A DNA stretch of 64,000 nucleotides from Bacillus sp. 7884-1 (GTDB taxonomy: Bacteria; Bacillota; Bacilli; Bacillales; Cytobacillaceae), in NCBI RefSeq assembly GCF_002272245.1, contig NZ_NPDD01000016.1:1-64000 (forward strand), written 5' to 3'. This document shows, piece after piece, positions 1-7,739 of this stretch (positions are counted from its first letter, which is position 1; every line of letters begins with the position of its first letter). The translations under genes were made by a program, and so were the position numbers. A model generated the notes under the pieces. It made no database searches. It worked only from the letters and a program-made list of their open reading frames with translations, and was not told the DNA's origin.

Positions 1-53
1 AAATCATGGGAATAAAATTCACACAAAATCTAGGACTTGACTGGAATTTTTAA
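1..53 (+). CDS. C-terminal end of an unidentified gene (partial)
   Basis: An open frame enters from the left edge (codons from base 3) and ends with TAA at 51-53. That stop overlaps the ATG of the next gene by one base (TAATG). Only about 16 codons are visible, ending in GLDWNF, too few to name a family. The overlap suggests translational coupling with the cupin gene, so the two probably form an operon. The upstream sequence would settle its identity. Confidence 0.5.
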   Translation, partial: IMGIKFTQNLGLDWNF

Positions 54-466
54 TGGCAAAACATGAAGATGTAATAAATGGCGTTATTTTCCCAGTAGGA
101 GAGAAAAATGAAGCATATGCACAATTTTTTGTGGGACAAAGTTATCTTAAATCATTAGTGTCTGATCCTAAAGTGAGTGTTGGTGTTGGGAATGTAACCT
201 TTGAGCCAGGATGCAGGAATAACTGGCATATCCATCGTGATGGATTTCAAATATTATTAGTAACTGGTGGCGAAGGTTTGTACCAAGAAGAAGGAAAACC
301 GGCTCAATTTTTAAAAACAGGTGATGTTATTGTCACCCATGATGGTGTAAAACACTGGCATGGCGATACGAAAGACAGCTGGTTTGAACATATCGCAATC
401 ACTGCAGGTAAGCCGGAATGGTTGGAACCTGTGGCAGATGAAGTATATGAAAATGCAACTAAATAA
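53..466 (+). CDS. Cupin-domain protein
   Basis: 137-residue single-domain cupin. The first cupin motif is visible around residues 57-75 (HIHRDGFQILLV, then GEG), with the metal-ligand histidines of NWHIHRDG. The second is around 91-103 (GDVIVTHDGVKHWHG). Proteins of this size are usually small metal-binding enzymes or sensors and are often found beside carboxymuconolactone-decarboxylase-like or oxidoreductase genes. The substrate cannot be inferred. The ATG overlaps the stop of the preceding frame, which explains the lack of a strong ribosome site. A terminator follows. Confidence 0.8.
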   Translation: MAKHEDVINGVIFPVGEKNEAYAQFFVGQSYLKSLVSDPKVSVGVGNVTFEPGCRNNWHIHRDGFQILLVTGGEGLYQEEGKPAQFLKTGDVIVTHDGVKHWHGDTKDSWFEHIAITAGKPEWLEPVADEVYENATK

Positions 467-540
467 ATTGTAGAATATGAGGCAAAGAAATAGATTAGTT
501 GATACACTTAATAATTAATAATAATTAATAATAATTAAAA

Positions 541-573
541 CAAAGTCTCTGGCTACCAAGTCAGAGACTTTGT
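541..573. terminator. Intrinsic terminator, probably bidirectional
   Basis: CAAAGTCTCTG pairs with CAGAGACTTTG across a short loop and is followed by TTTTT on the plus strand. An A-tract on the left could serve the minus-strand AraC gene. It separates the cupin gene from the convergent regulator. Confidence 0.8.
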
Positions 574-626
574 TTTTAAAACCTGATTTATCAAGTAACC
601 TGTAAAATCAACTAATTAGGGCACTA

Positions 627-1445
627 CTACTCTTTGGCCCGGACGCTTTGGCTGAACTCGCTTGGAGTCAGCCCAATATATTTGCGAAACTGCCGGGTAA
701 AGTGGTTGTAATTTTGAAAGCCTACGTCATGTGCCGCTTCCGTTGCATTTCGATTCGTATGTGCAAGAAGCAATGCAGCCTGCTTAATTCTCATGCGGTT
801 AAGTGCCTCCACAATCGATTCACCGGTGTTTTCTTTAAATAGGTGAGATAGTCGTGAAGCGGAGAGCCCAACACTACGGGCCAACTCCTCGACTCGAACA
901 CTCTCCTGCATCCGTTGGGCGAGCAAATACAGCGTTTCTTCAATCCGCGGGTCAAACCCGCTTGTATGCTGCTTTGCGAGCAGCATCAGGACCTCCCGCA
1001 GCGCGCCCAAGCACAGCTCGTGCCAATAAGCACCTTGTTCCCGGGAGTCAGACAGAATTCGGAGAAAAGCGTTGTAGATGCGATCCCTCACCGCTTGCTG
1101 CTCAATCTGACGGATGGTCAGCGCATCGAGTGGAAGTAGACTCGTGTCCATGAATCCGCCAGTAAAATGCGCCCAAACAAAATTCCAGTTTTTTCCTTTA
1201 GGTGTGCTGTAACGATGGGGTGTTCCCGGCTTCAACAGTGTTACGTCACCGGCCATTACGCGTTGCTCACAGCCATCTGCCTCGAAATAACCTTCACCGC
1301 CTAGCGTGTAAGTGATAAGCCAGTCACTCATTCCGTCCGGACGTACAATAGAATAGGTGTCGCTTTCATGGTAATGTCCTGCGATCACCATGCGGTAGGC
1401 AAATCCGCTATAGTTGGAGGGGCTGTCCAGCTCCATGGTGCTCAT
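627..1445 (-). CDS. AraC-family transcriptional regulator
   Basis: 272 residues with an AraC-type layout. An N-terminal cupin-like sensor spans roughly residues 15-110 (GGEGYFEA, GDVTLLKPGTPHRY). A C-terminal pair of helix-turn-helix motifs spans 165-265, including SVGLSASRLSHLFKENTGES and the signature GFQNYNHFTRQFRKYIGLTPSEF. It diverges from the PhyH-like dioxygenase and the TIM-barrel gene, so it probably controls them in response to a small sugar or related ligand; this role is inferred from position. The first ATG lies very close to an AAAAGG element, and the ATG three codons later (base 1436) is a possible alternative start. Confidence 0.9.
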   Translation of the reverse strand: MSTMELDSPSNYSGFAYRMVIAGHYHESDTYSIVRPDGMSDWLITYTLGGEGYFEADGCEQRVMAGDVTLLKPGTPHRYSTPKGKNWNFVWAHFTGGFMDTSLLPLDALTIRQIEQQAVRDRIYNAFLRILSDSREQGAYWHELCLGALREVLMLLAKQHTSGFDPRIEETLYLLAQRMQESVRVEELARSVGLSASRLSHLFKENTGESIVEALNRMRIKQAALLLAHTNRNATEAAHDVGFQNYNHFTRQFRKYIGLTPSEFSQSVRAKE

Positions 1446-1635
1446 CCTTTTCTAAATGGTATTTTATTAAGGATAGTTTAGCTTAACTGACGGCAGCATA
1501 CAAGTGTACTTGTGAAGAAATAGCAGAATCGTATGTGTTTTTAGCAAGATTCATCCTTCTTCTAACCTTTATTCCATCCGTATAATAAAGGTGTGATAAA
1601 AATCACTTACAGTAGAATTAGGGGAGGGTAAAGAC

Positions 1636-2445
1636 ATGGTGTATAACCATCGAATATTAACGCATGAACAAAAGCGACAGTTTGAAACGGAAGGTTATTT
1701 AGTAGTCAAAGGATTGTTTACGGAGGAGCAACTGTCGGAGATTGACAAAACCTTTGAGGACATCAGCAATCAGGTGATTCCGGGATATTTTGAACCCGAT
1801 TTGCAAAAGGAAACAACCGACCCGCTAAAGCGCTATCCAAGAGTTATGCATCCACACCGTTTTAATGAAAAAGCTAAACGGTATATGCTCCATCAACCGG
1901 TAATGGATGTGCTTGCTGATTTATATGAGGAAGAACCGTTGGCAGCCCAAAGCATGTTCTATTACAAGCCACCGGGCGCACGGGGACAGGCGCTTCATCA
2001 GGATAACTTTTACTTAAAGGTCGAGCCGGGCAACTGCATCGCTGCCTGGACGGCCATCGATCCGGCAGATGAGGAAAACGGCGGGTTGTTAGTTGTGCCA
2101 AAGACGAGTGCGTATGATATCGTATGTCCTGAATTATCCGATTCCAAGGAATCTTTCACAACACATTATGTGAAGCCTCCGAAGGATCAAAAGGCCATTC
2201 CCGCTGTTATGGAGAGGGGCGATGTGCTCTTTTTCAATGGGAATCTAATTCACGGCTCCTACCGCAATAAAACGAAAGATCGATTCCGCCGCTCGTTCAT
2301 ATGCCACTACGCTAACAGCTCGGCCACGCACATTGCCACACATTATCGCCCTCTGTTCCGTGTTGACGGTACAACGGTGGAACTAGAGAGCAATCCGGAT
2401 GGAGGTCCGTGCGGAGTTGAGTATGATTCACCGTATATCCACTAA
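1636..2445 (+). CDS. Phytanoyl-CoA dioxygenase (PhyH) family protein
   Basis: 269 residues, Fe(II)/2-oxoglutarate-dependent oxygenase fold. The iron ligands are visible: the HxD motif in ALHQDNF near residue 119, and a distal histidine in GNLIHGSYRNKT followed by the 2-oxoglutarate-binding arginine region RFRRSF. N-terminal FETEGYLVVKGLFTEEQL is typical of the family. Enzymes of this kind hydroxylate small molecules; the substrate here is unknown. An AGGGGAGGGT ribosome site precedes the ATG. It overlaps the next gene by 23 bases, so the two are probably cotranscribed, with control by the divergent AraC gene. Confidence 0.88.
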   Translation: MVYNHRILTHEQKRQFETEGYLVVKGLFTEEQLSEIDKTFEDISNQVIPGYFEPDLQKETTDPLKRYPRVMHPHRFNEKAKRYMLHQPVMDVLADLYEEEPLAAQSMFYYKPPGARGQALHQDNFYLKVEPGNCIAAWTAIDPADEENGGLLVVPKTSAYDIVCPELSDSKESFTTHYVKPPKDQKAIPAVMERGDVLFFNGNLIHGSYRNKTKDRFRRSFICHYANSSATHIATHYRPLFRVDGTTVELESNPDGGPCGVEYDSPYIH

Positions 2446-3334
2446 GCGTGAGCCACGGCTCGAAGTGCTAATGTCTTGGTGGGGGATGAGCGGACTGGGA
2501 GTTCAAAACGGCACTCGAAACGAATGGAGCATGGAGGAGAAGTTCCGGTCCATCGCCGAGGCGGGCTACGACGGCATTAACGGGATGCTGCCGGAGGGCA
2601 AGGAGGCTGAACAATGGCACCGGTTACTGGATCAATACAACCTTTCATACAGCGTAAACGCATATCCGAAAACGGTGGAGGAGCTGGATGATTTTCTTTG
2701 CAAGGCAAAATCGTTCGGAAGGGTCGATTTCGTCAACGTCCAGGTGATGAGACCGTTTCTGGTCGGAGATCAAGCGGTGAAACTGCTTGCGGACATGGCA
2801 GAGCTCTCGAGGTCAGCAGGCATCCCGGCGTTTATCGAAACGCACCGGGGCACGATCACGCAGGATCTGCTGCGCACGGTTGAGTATGCTCAACTCTTAC
2901 CTAGGATTGAATTGACGATCGACTTCTCACATTATGTGGTTGCTGGGGAAATGCATACGGTCTCGGACGAGGCAGAAGAGTTGCTCAAGACGCTACTCTC
3001 TCGGACGAAGAGCATACACGCTCGCGTATCGAACGGGGAGCAGGTACAGATCGATATACCCATGTTAGCTAGCTTGGATGGGAAGGGTGCAACTGAAATC
3101 GAGCACGAACACCCGATGTTGAAGCACTTTCAACGATGGTGGCTTGGAGGTATGCGCAGCTGGCGTCAAGGTGCAAAGAAAGACGAGGTGCTGCCGTTTA
3201 TCTGCGAGCTGGGCCCGCCACCTTATGCGATCACAGTGCGCGGCATGGACGGTGTGGAGTGCGAGGTAAGCGATCGCTGGACGCAAGCACTGCTGTTTGC
3301 AAGGATTGCCCGGTCCTTATGGGAACAGGTTTAA
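2423..3334 (+). CDS. Sugar phosphate isomerase/epimerase-like TIM-barrel protein
   Basis: About 303 residues from the ATG at 2423, chosen because GCGGAG lies seven bases upstream; an earlier in-frame ATG at 2399 would overlap the dioxygenase by 47 bases. Family features are AEAGYDGINGMLPEG near the N terminus, FIETHRGTITQDL, the acidic strand ELTIDFSHYVV, and a later histidine-rich stretch IEHEHPMLKHF. These fit the xylose-isomerase-like AP-endonuclease-2 fold with divalent metal ligands (Glu, Asp, His). With the PhyH-like enzyme it may process a sugar or inositol derivative. Base composition is notably GC-rich (36 of 60 at 2521-2580), unlike most of the window, suggesting transfer, perhaps from a Paenibacillus-like donor. 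Confidence 0.8.
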   Translation: MIHRISTKREPRLEVLMSWWGMSGLGVQNGTRNEWSMEEKFRSIAEAGYDGINGMLPEGKEAEQWHRLLDQYNLSYSVNAYPKTVEELDDFLCKAKSFGRVDFVNVQVMRPFLVGDQAVKLLADMAELSRSAGIPAFIETHRGTITQDLLRTVEYAQLLPRIELTIDFSHYVVAGEMHTVSDEAEELLKTLLSRTKSIHARVSNGEQVQIDIPMLASLDGKGATEIEHEHPMLKHFQRWWLGGMRSWRQGAKKDEVLPFICELGPPPYAITVRGMDGVECEVSDRWTQALLFARIARSLWEQV

Positions 3335-3401
3335 TTTAAGAGCAGGTTTATGTTTCGGTTTTAATATCTGTTCGCCAATTGGAAGGAGAAAATCGTTTTT
3401 C

Positions 3402-3458
3402 ATGAGAGCATATAGTATTGACGTCAAAAATACACCAAAAAGAGATATACCCACTTGA
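3402..3458 (+). other. Very short frame with a good ribosome site (possible gene remnant)
   Basis: An ATG at 3402 follows GGAAGGAG at a usable distance and opens an 18-codon frame that stops at TGA 3456-3458. The peptide begins MRAYSIDVKNT. It could be the start of a gene truncated by deletion, or a chance frame. I see no continuation in another frame. The rest of 3335-3630 is AT-rich and holds no convincing gene. Confidence 0.25.
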
Positions 3459-3636
3459 AACAAAGCTAGGTGGAACAAATATTGACAGGGAAAGATATAG
3501 CTTTACAAACTATTATATAGAAAGAATATAAAGAAAACCTATATTCTATTCGATTACAATAAAAATCAGTTGCTTCATTAACCAAAGAGCGCTTTTTTTC
3601 TCACCCAAGCCGAGCCGGAATTTTGCATATGTACAA

Positions 3637-3663
3637 ACTTCAAAACCTGTTGTGCATAAGTTA
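3637..3663 (+). promoter_or_regulatory. SigK-type sporulation promoter
   Basis: AC at 3637-3638, a 16-base spacer, then CATAAGTTA at 3655-3663 preceded by G. This fits the mother-cell SigK consensus (AC, 16-17 bases, GCATANNNTA). The predicted start of transcription is near 3670, about 25 bases before the ATG of the His/Trp/Gln repeat gene. The consensus match is read directly; the activity is inferred. Confidence 0.65.
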
Positions 3664-3695
3664 TTAAGGACTTATTTAAAAGGCAGGTGAATTTT

Positions 3696-3962
3696 ATGCA
3701 TTTTGGTCAATCCTGGCCGCAATGGCACCAGCAGCATCCTCACGGTACATGGCAACAGTGGCAGCAGCAACAACAGCATCATCAGCAACAGTTTCCGCAC
3801 GGCTCTTGGCAGCAGTGGCACCAGCAACATCCTCATGGTACATGGCAACAGTGGCAGCAACAGCATCATCCACATCTGCCATTCGTCCCTTGGCATCAAT
3901 GGCATCAGCAGCATCCTCACGGTACCTGGCAGCAGTGGCATCACATGTATCAAAGGAAATAA
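3696..3962 (+). CDS. His/Trp/Gln-rich repeat protein, probable spore coat component
   Basis: 88 residues from the ATG at 3696, seven bases after AGGCAGGTGA; a GTG at 3687 is the alternative but overlaps that ribosome site. Nearly the whole protein is built from W, H, Q, P and G, with three copies of a unit reading HQQHPHGTWQQW at codon-preserving distances of 93 and 84 bases. There is no signal peptide, membrane segment or catalytic motif. I do not recognise the family. The SigK-like promoter points to late mother-cell expression. His- and aromatic-rich low-complexity proteins are common in spore coats, where they may bind metal or cross-link, so a coat role is the best inference. Confidence 0.7.
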   Translation: MHFGQSWPQWHQQHPHGTWQQWQQQQQHHQQQFPHGSWQQWHQQHPHGTWQQWQQQHHPHLPFVPWHQWHQQHPHGTWQQWHHMYQRK

Positions 3963-4033
3963 TGAAATTATTGTATCACGGGTGAAAAATCGCCACCTAA
4001 ATATTTGAAGATTATCATCATACAATTTCAGGG

Positions 4034-4068
4034 GCGATGCTTCAATAACGAAGGATCGCTTTTTTTTT
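4034..4068 (+). terminator. Intrinsic terminator
   Basis: GCGATGCTT pairs with AAGGATCGC with one mismatch, followed by nine T residues. It ends the transcript of the His/Trp/Gln repeat gene. Confidence 0.75.
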
Positions 4069-4121
4069 ATTAAAGTAAGCTGCCTCTTTATTTTAATTGT
4101 TGGGATTAGTCATTTTTCATT

Positions 4122-4153
4122 GCCACAGATTTTTATTCTGTGGCGTTTTTTTT
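4122..4153 (+). terminator. Second intrinsic terminator
   Basis: GCCACAGA and TCTGTGGC form an eight-base stem followed by GTTTTTTTT. No gene lies between this and the preceding terminator, so it may be a backup or a leftover from a lost gene. Confidence 0.7.
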
Positions 4154-4285
4154 ATGGGTATCCAATGATTTGAAGTAAATCGATACTTGAAAAATACGGT
4201 TGCCTAATATGAGAGCTAGGTATTCCTATTTTTTTTGTCGTATTTAACAGAAATTTATTTTTAAAATCTGAATTAGAAGAGTTAG

Positions 4286-4317
4286 ACGATACGTTCATTC
4301 ATTGTTATACGATACGT
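4286..4317. repeat. Two direct copies of ACGATACGT upstream of the replication module
   Basis: ACGATACGT occurs at 4286-4294 and 4309-4317, 23 bases apart start to start. A purine-rich AT tract follows at 4321-4371. The setting upstream of DnaD- and DnaB-like genes is where initiator or repressor sites of a replication module would be expected. Otherwise 3963-4592 holds two terminators and no convincing gene. Confidence 0.4.
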
Positions 4318-4592
4318 AGGCAAAAAGAAAAAAGAATAAAAAAAAGAAAAAGAAAAACAAAAACAAGAAGTTCTCTACCGATTGCATAGAGAAAATATCC
4401 TAATCAGTAGAAGTAATTGTTGTATCTTTTTACACAATGTATCCAGAGCTTAAAAGAGGAGTCATAAGGAACCTTGGTTTTGTTTTGTCACAAACTATTC
4501 AAATCTATTTGAAAATCAACCTGTCCTTTTTCTTCTATTTTCCATATATAAACTATGAAAGATTTTAATAGAAGAAGGGTTAGTGATGGAAG

Positions 4593-5552
4593 ATGGCAAA
4601 GTTTAGAATGATACATATTGATTTTTGGAAGAACCCGATTGTGTTGGAAGAAATGAGCCCAGAGGACAAGTTATTTTACCTTTACCTTCTTACGAATGCA
4701 AATACAACTCAAATTGGAATCTATAAGATTACCAAAAAACAAATGTCGTTTGATTTGGGATTCTCCATGGAGAGTGTTCAAATAGTGATGGATCGATTCA
4801 TTCACCATCACAAGGTGATTCGTTACAATCCTGAGACGAGAGAACTCGCGATTAGAAACTGGGGGAAAGACAACCTGTATAAAGCAGGAAAACCAGTCAT
4901 GGATTGTATCACTAGCGAATTAAAGGAAGTCGAGGATACCTCACTGATTCAATATGTGTTAGAGCCCATTCAGAAACAGGAAATTCGTAGTTTGTATTTA
5001 TCTTTTTGTAAGCAAGTAAGAATGGTTAACATCAAGGAGGATATCAATCAAGATGAAGACGATACATATTTAGATTCTAACCTTGAAGAGGTTGACGATG
5101 TGAATTCTACTAGGCAAATAGAAAACCAACAACAAAAAGCTCTTGATCAAGATATAAAGAATAATTCTGATATGGGGAATCCCTTACAGCAGAATCAAAA
5201 CGATGTGAAAGAAATTATCGAGTTTTGGGATAGTAATGGATTTGGTTTTACCAACGTGAGTGCGAAACAGCAGCTGTTAGTTTGGTTAGATGATTCTAGT
5301 TTTTTACAGCCGAAAGAAATGATTTTAAAAGCCATGAATATTGCCTGTGCCAATAACAAGCGAAGGCTGAGCTATGTGGTTGGCATTCTGAAAAACTGGG
5401 AAAATGAATCGTTACTAACGATTGAAGAAATTGATTCCTACCATGAGAACCAAAAGCCCGTTCTAAAGCAGGGGAAATCAACCCAATCATTTCCTGCAGG
5501 TAGAGCGATTCCAGATGGATTTGAACTCGACCTTACGGCAGGTGAAGAGTGA
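4593..5552 (+). CDS. DnaD-domain replication protein (phage/plasmid type)
   Basis: 319 residues. The N-terminal third (FRMIHIDFWKNP, EDKLFYLYLLTN, then a winged-helix-like region) resembles the initiation domain of phage DnaD-like proteins. An acidic, Gln/Asn-rich linker covers about residues 130-205. The C-terminal DnaD/DnaB_2 domain is at about 208-290 (IIEFWDSNGFGF, NNKRRLSYVVGILKNW). Such proteins load the replicative helicase at an origin. Its stop codon overlaps the start of the DnaB-like gene by one base, confirming an initiator-helicase pair. Chromosomal dnaD lies elsewhere in Bacillaceae next to nth and asnS, so this is probably a mobile-element copy. Confidence 0.85.
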   Translation: MAKFRMIHIDFWKNPIVLEEMSPEDKLFYLYLLTNANTTQIGIYKITKKQMSFDLGFSMESVQIVMDRFIHHHKVIRYNPETRELAIRNWGKDNLYKAGKPVMDCITSELKEVEDTSLIQYVLEPIQKQEIRSLYLSFCKQVRMVNIKEDINQDEDDTYLDSNLEEVDDVNSTRQIENQQQKALDQDIKNNSDMGNPLQQNQNDVKEIIEFWDSNGFGFTNVSAKQQLLVWLDDSSFLQPKEMILKAMNIACANNKRRLSYVVGILKNWENESLLTIEEIDSYHENQKPVLKQGKSTQSFPAGRAIPDGFELDLTAGEE

Positions 5553-6796
5553 TGAGTATAGCAGAAAAAGCATTTTTAGGAAGCTTGATAAAAGCGGAAT
5601 ATTTACTCAAGGATACCGTGATCCAGCCTGAACAGCTGGAAAGTACACGGCATAAGGAAATCATGCGAAGGATGCTGGATTTAACACAGGCGGGTAAAAA
5701 TATAGATTTAATCTCATTCACAACCCTACCAGACCTCGAATCCTTAGGCGGAATGTCATACCTTTCTGAGCTGTTATCGTATGCAGATCTGGAGAGATTT
5801 GACGGGATAGAGAAGCTCATTCTTGATCTGTGGAAGGAACGGGAAAAGAGAAATATCTTAAATGTGGCAGCCATAAATGATTGGGAGATTGCTAAGGTCA
5901 TTGGTGAATTGGATAAAATTAACCAAGCAAAGATGGATGATCACACGTCCTTACATCAGGCATTATCAGATATCTATGAGGCACCATGGGAGGATCAACT
6001 AACGCTGAGAAGTGCAACTACGGGTATAAAAAAACTCGACGAAGTGACGGGAGGCTTTCAGGAGGGAGAAGTGACGATCTTAGCAGCAAGACCATCGATG
6101 GGAAAAACCGACGTCATGCTTCATTTTGCAAAAATGTCGGGCTGGGCGGGTTATTTGCCGCTACTATTCTCCCTAGAAATGCCTGAAAAGCTGATAACTT
6201 CCCGTTTAATTGCTTCGACAGGGGGATTTAACCGTGGGAAAATGAGGGATCCAAAAAGAATGTTGAATGAAAATCAAAAGAATAAATGGTCGGATGTGAT
6301 TGGAGATCTCAGTGATACGCATATACAAATTTTTGATGGGTCTGGACAAAGTATAGCCGAAATGAGAGCGAAAACGAGAAAAATGATGAATCAGTTTCCA
6401 CACAAGAAACCAATCCTTTTAATCGATTACTTAACACTGATTCATTCTGGTCAATTTTACGGAGGGAACGCCCATTTACAAGTAACGGAAATATCCAAAT
6501 CTCTTAAAGCGCTGGCGAAGGATTTTAACTGCCCCGTTATTTGTTTGGCGCAGCTTAATCGGTCGGTAGAATCAAGAGTGGATAAAAGGCCGATGATGTC
6601 TGATATCCGGGAATCGGGCAGTGTGGAACAGGATGCTGATGTCATATTGTTCTTGTATCGTGAGTCGTATTATGAAAAGGAAACTCAGAATCATGCACTT
6701 GAAATCATTGTTTCAAAAAACCGAAATGGTCCGGTAGCTACCATCCGAGTGAATTACAACGAGCATACAGGAAGAATTGAGGACCACAGGGAATAA
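5552..6796 (+). CDS. DnaB-like replicative helicase (mobile-element type)
   Basis: About 414 residues. The N-terminal DnaB domain (MSIAEKAFLGSLI, then LESLGGMSYLSEL) is followed by a RecA-like helicase core with Walker A AARPSMGKT, LLFSLEMPEKLI, Walker B-like PILLIDYLTLI, and the later SDIRESGSVEQDADVILFLYR with SKNRNG. These are the DnaB motifs in the correct order, and the gene looks intact. It is slightly shorter than chromosomal DnaB (about 450). The ATG at 5552 overlaps the TGA of the DnaD-like gene (TGATG), implying coupled translation. It unwinds DNA at the fork; here it most likely served a prophage or plasmid. Confidence 0.9.
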   Translation: MSIAEKAFLGSLIKAEYLLKDTVIQPEQLESTRHKEIMRRMLDLTQAGKNIDLISFTTLPDLESLGGMSYLSELLSYADLERFDGIEKLILDLWKEREKRNILNVAAINDWEIAKVIGELDKINQAKMDDHTSLHQALSDIYEAPWEDQLTLRSATTGIKKLDEVTGGFQEGEVTILAARPSMGKTDVMLHFAKMSGWAGYLPLLFSLEMPEKLITSRLIASTGGFNRGKMRDPKRMLNENQKNKWSDVIGDLSDTHIQIFDGSGQSIAEMRAKTRKMMNQFPHKKPILLIDYLTLIHSGQFYGGNAHLQVTEISKSLKALAKDFNCPVICLAQLNRSVESRVDKRPMMSDIRESGSVEQDADVILFLYRESYYEKETQNHALEIIVSKNRNGPVATIRVNYNEHTGRIEDHRE

Positions 6797-6865
6797 TGTC
6801 ATCTCCTTGTAAACATTCATTAACCATTTATGAATAATAAAAATCTATTACTGAGGTGTAGCCGC

Positions 6866-7294
6866 ATGCTTGTAAAAGATGCTTATTTTGATAGTTTACG
6901 TTTTCAAGAATCTGCGTTGGCCCATTACATCCATCATTTACTTGGAGAGATGAAAATTTCATTGGATGACGATATGTCCAAGCTAGACTTTCAACAGGCA
7001 GATCATCAGAAAGTAAGGGAAATGATACAAAACAATGTATTAGGTATACATAAAATTCGCATCTACTCACTGAAGATGAACCAGAAGGATTTTGTTTTTA
7101 TCTATGCAGCCAGCGAGCAAGAGGCCATCCAGTTCTATACTAAATCATTTCATCAAACCCCATTGAACTGTCACGAATATTCACTAGATTTTCAGCTTGC
7201 TAGAGGGAATGATGTGATTTCGTTTCGTGACATTAGAAAGGAATACGAGGATCTACCTGCCATAGCGGGGTATTTTAACAAGACATATAGCTAG
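6866..7294 (+). CDS. Hypothetical protein of the replication module
   Basis: About 142 residues from the ATG at 6866, chosen because GAGGTG lies seven bases upstream; an earlier in-frame ATG at 6830 has no such site. The protein is soluble and mixed alpha/beta with no membrane segment, cysteine cluster or enzyme motif that I recognise. It lies 70 bases after the helicase gene on the same strand and before a broken nuclease gene, so it probably belongs to the same mobile-element operon. Function unknown. Confidence 0.6.
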   Translation: MLVKDAYFDSLRFQESALAHYIHHLLGEMKISLDDDMSKLDFQQADHQKVREMIQNNVLGIHKIRIYSLKMNQKDFVFIYAASEQEAIQFYTKSFHQTPLNCHEYSLDFQLARGNDVISFRDIRKEYEDLPAIAGYFNKTYS

Positions 7295-7320
7295 GTAGTA
7301 ACTTGAAAGGGGGAATATTC

Positions 7321-7552
7321 ATGAGTAAACGAACGGGAACTATCGCCATGATCACAGCAGTTACCAGTATCGCATTCTATTCATTGACATCACAGAAAGA
7401 AGAAACGGCACATGAGATCAGTCTTCAGGTTACTGTAAATCAAGTGAGTGATGTACCTATTACGTTTGTCGATATCATTGATGGCGATACCATTATAGTG
7501 AATGTTTAAGAAAGTCCATGTCACCTCTCTACTAGTAAAACCAGCAGAATAA
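7321..7552 (+). pseudogene. Broken staphylococcal-nuclease-like (thermonuclease) gene
   Basis: The frame starts at ATG 7321 behind AAAGGGGG. It codes for an N-terminal hydrophobic segment and then FVDIIDGDTIIVNV, which matches the opening strand and the DGDT metal-site motif of SNase-fold nucleases. It stops at TAA 7507-7509. Shifting by one base restores similarity (KKVHVTSLLVKPAE, compare the family KVRLLLVDTPE), and this second piece stops at 7550-7552. The gene is therefore frameshifted and cut short, lacking the catalytic Arg/Glu region. It would have been a secreted or membrane-anchored nuclease. Confidence 0.7.
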
Positions 7553-7600
7553 ACTAACTTTACAAAAGATTTTTCCTACCCATTTCATTCTAAAAACCAT

Positions 7601-7633
7601 AAAAAGCCACACAGTTATATAAAAGCTGTGTGG
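7601..7633 (-). terminator. Intrinsic terminator of the ROK gene
   Basis: CCACACAG (7607-7614) and CTGTGTGG (7626-7633) form an eight-base stem. Read on the minus strand it is followed by CTTTTT, about 110 bases past the ROK stop codon. Confidence 0.7.
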
Positions 7634-7739
7634 TGAAATGAGAGGTATCTCTAGAAAAGTCCACAAATAAATATTTTTTGATTCAATTTTATCTTGTTTA
7701 TTCCAAAACGATTCAAAATGAATGGAAACAAACCACTTT

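Noticed and set aside
854-1153. Plus-strand frames of 99 and 74 codons inside the AraC gene
   Set aside because: They are antisense shadows of a clear AraC-family gene and have no ribosome site or recognisable sequence.
3672-4025. Several long overlapping frames on both strands across the His/Trp/Gln repeat gene
   Set aside because: A CAG/CAT/TGG-rich repeat stays open in most frames. Only the 3696 frame has both a good ribosome site and the upstream SigK promoter.
4321-4371. Purine-rich tract as an origin or CRISPR-like array
   Set aside because: No regular repeat-spacer pattern and no unwinding element with DnaA boxes could be seen. It is simple AT-rich sequence.
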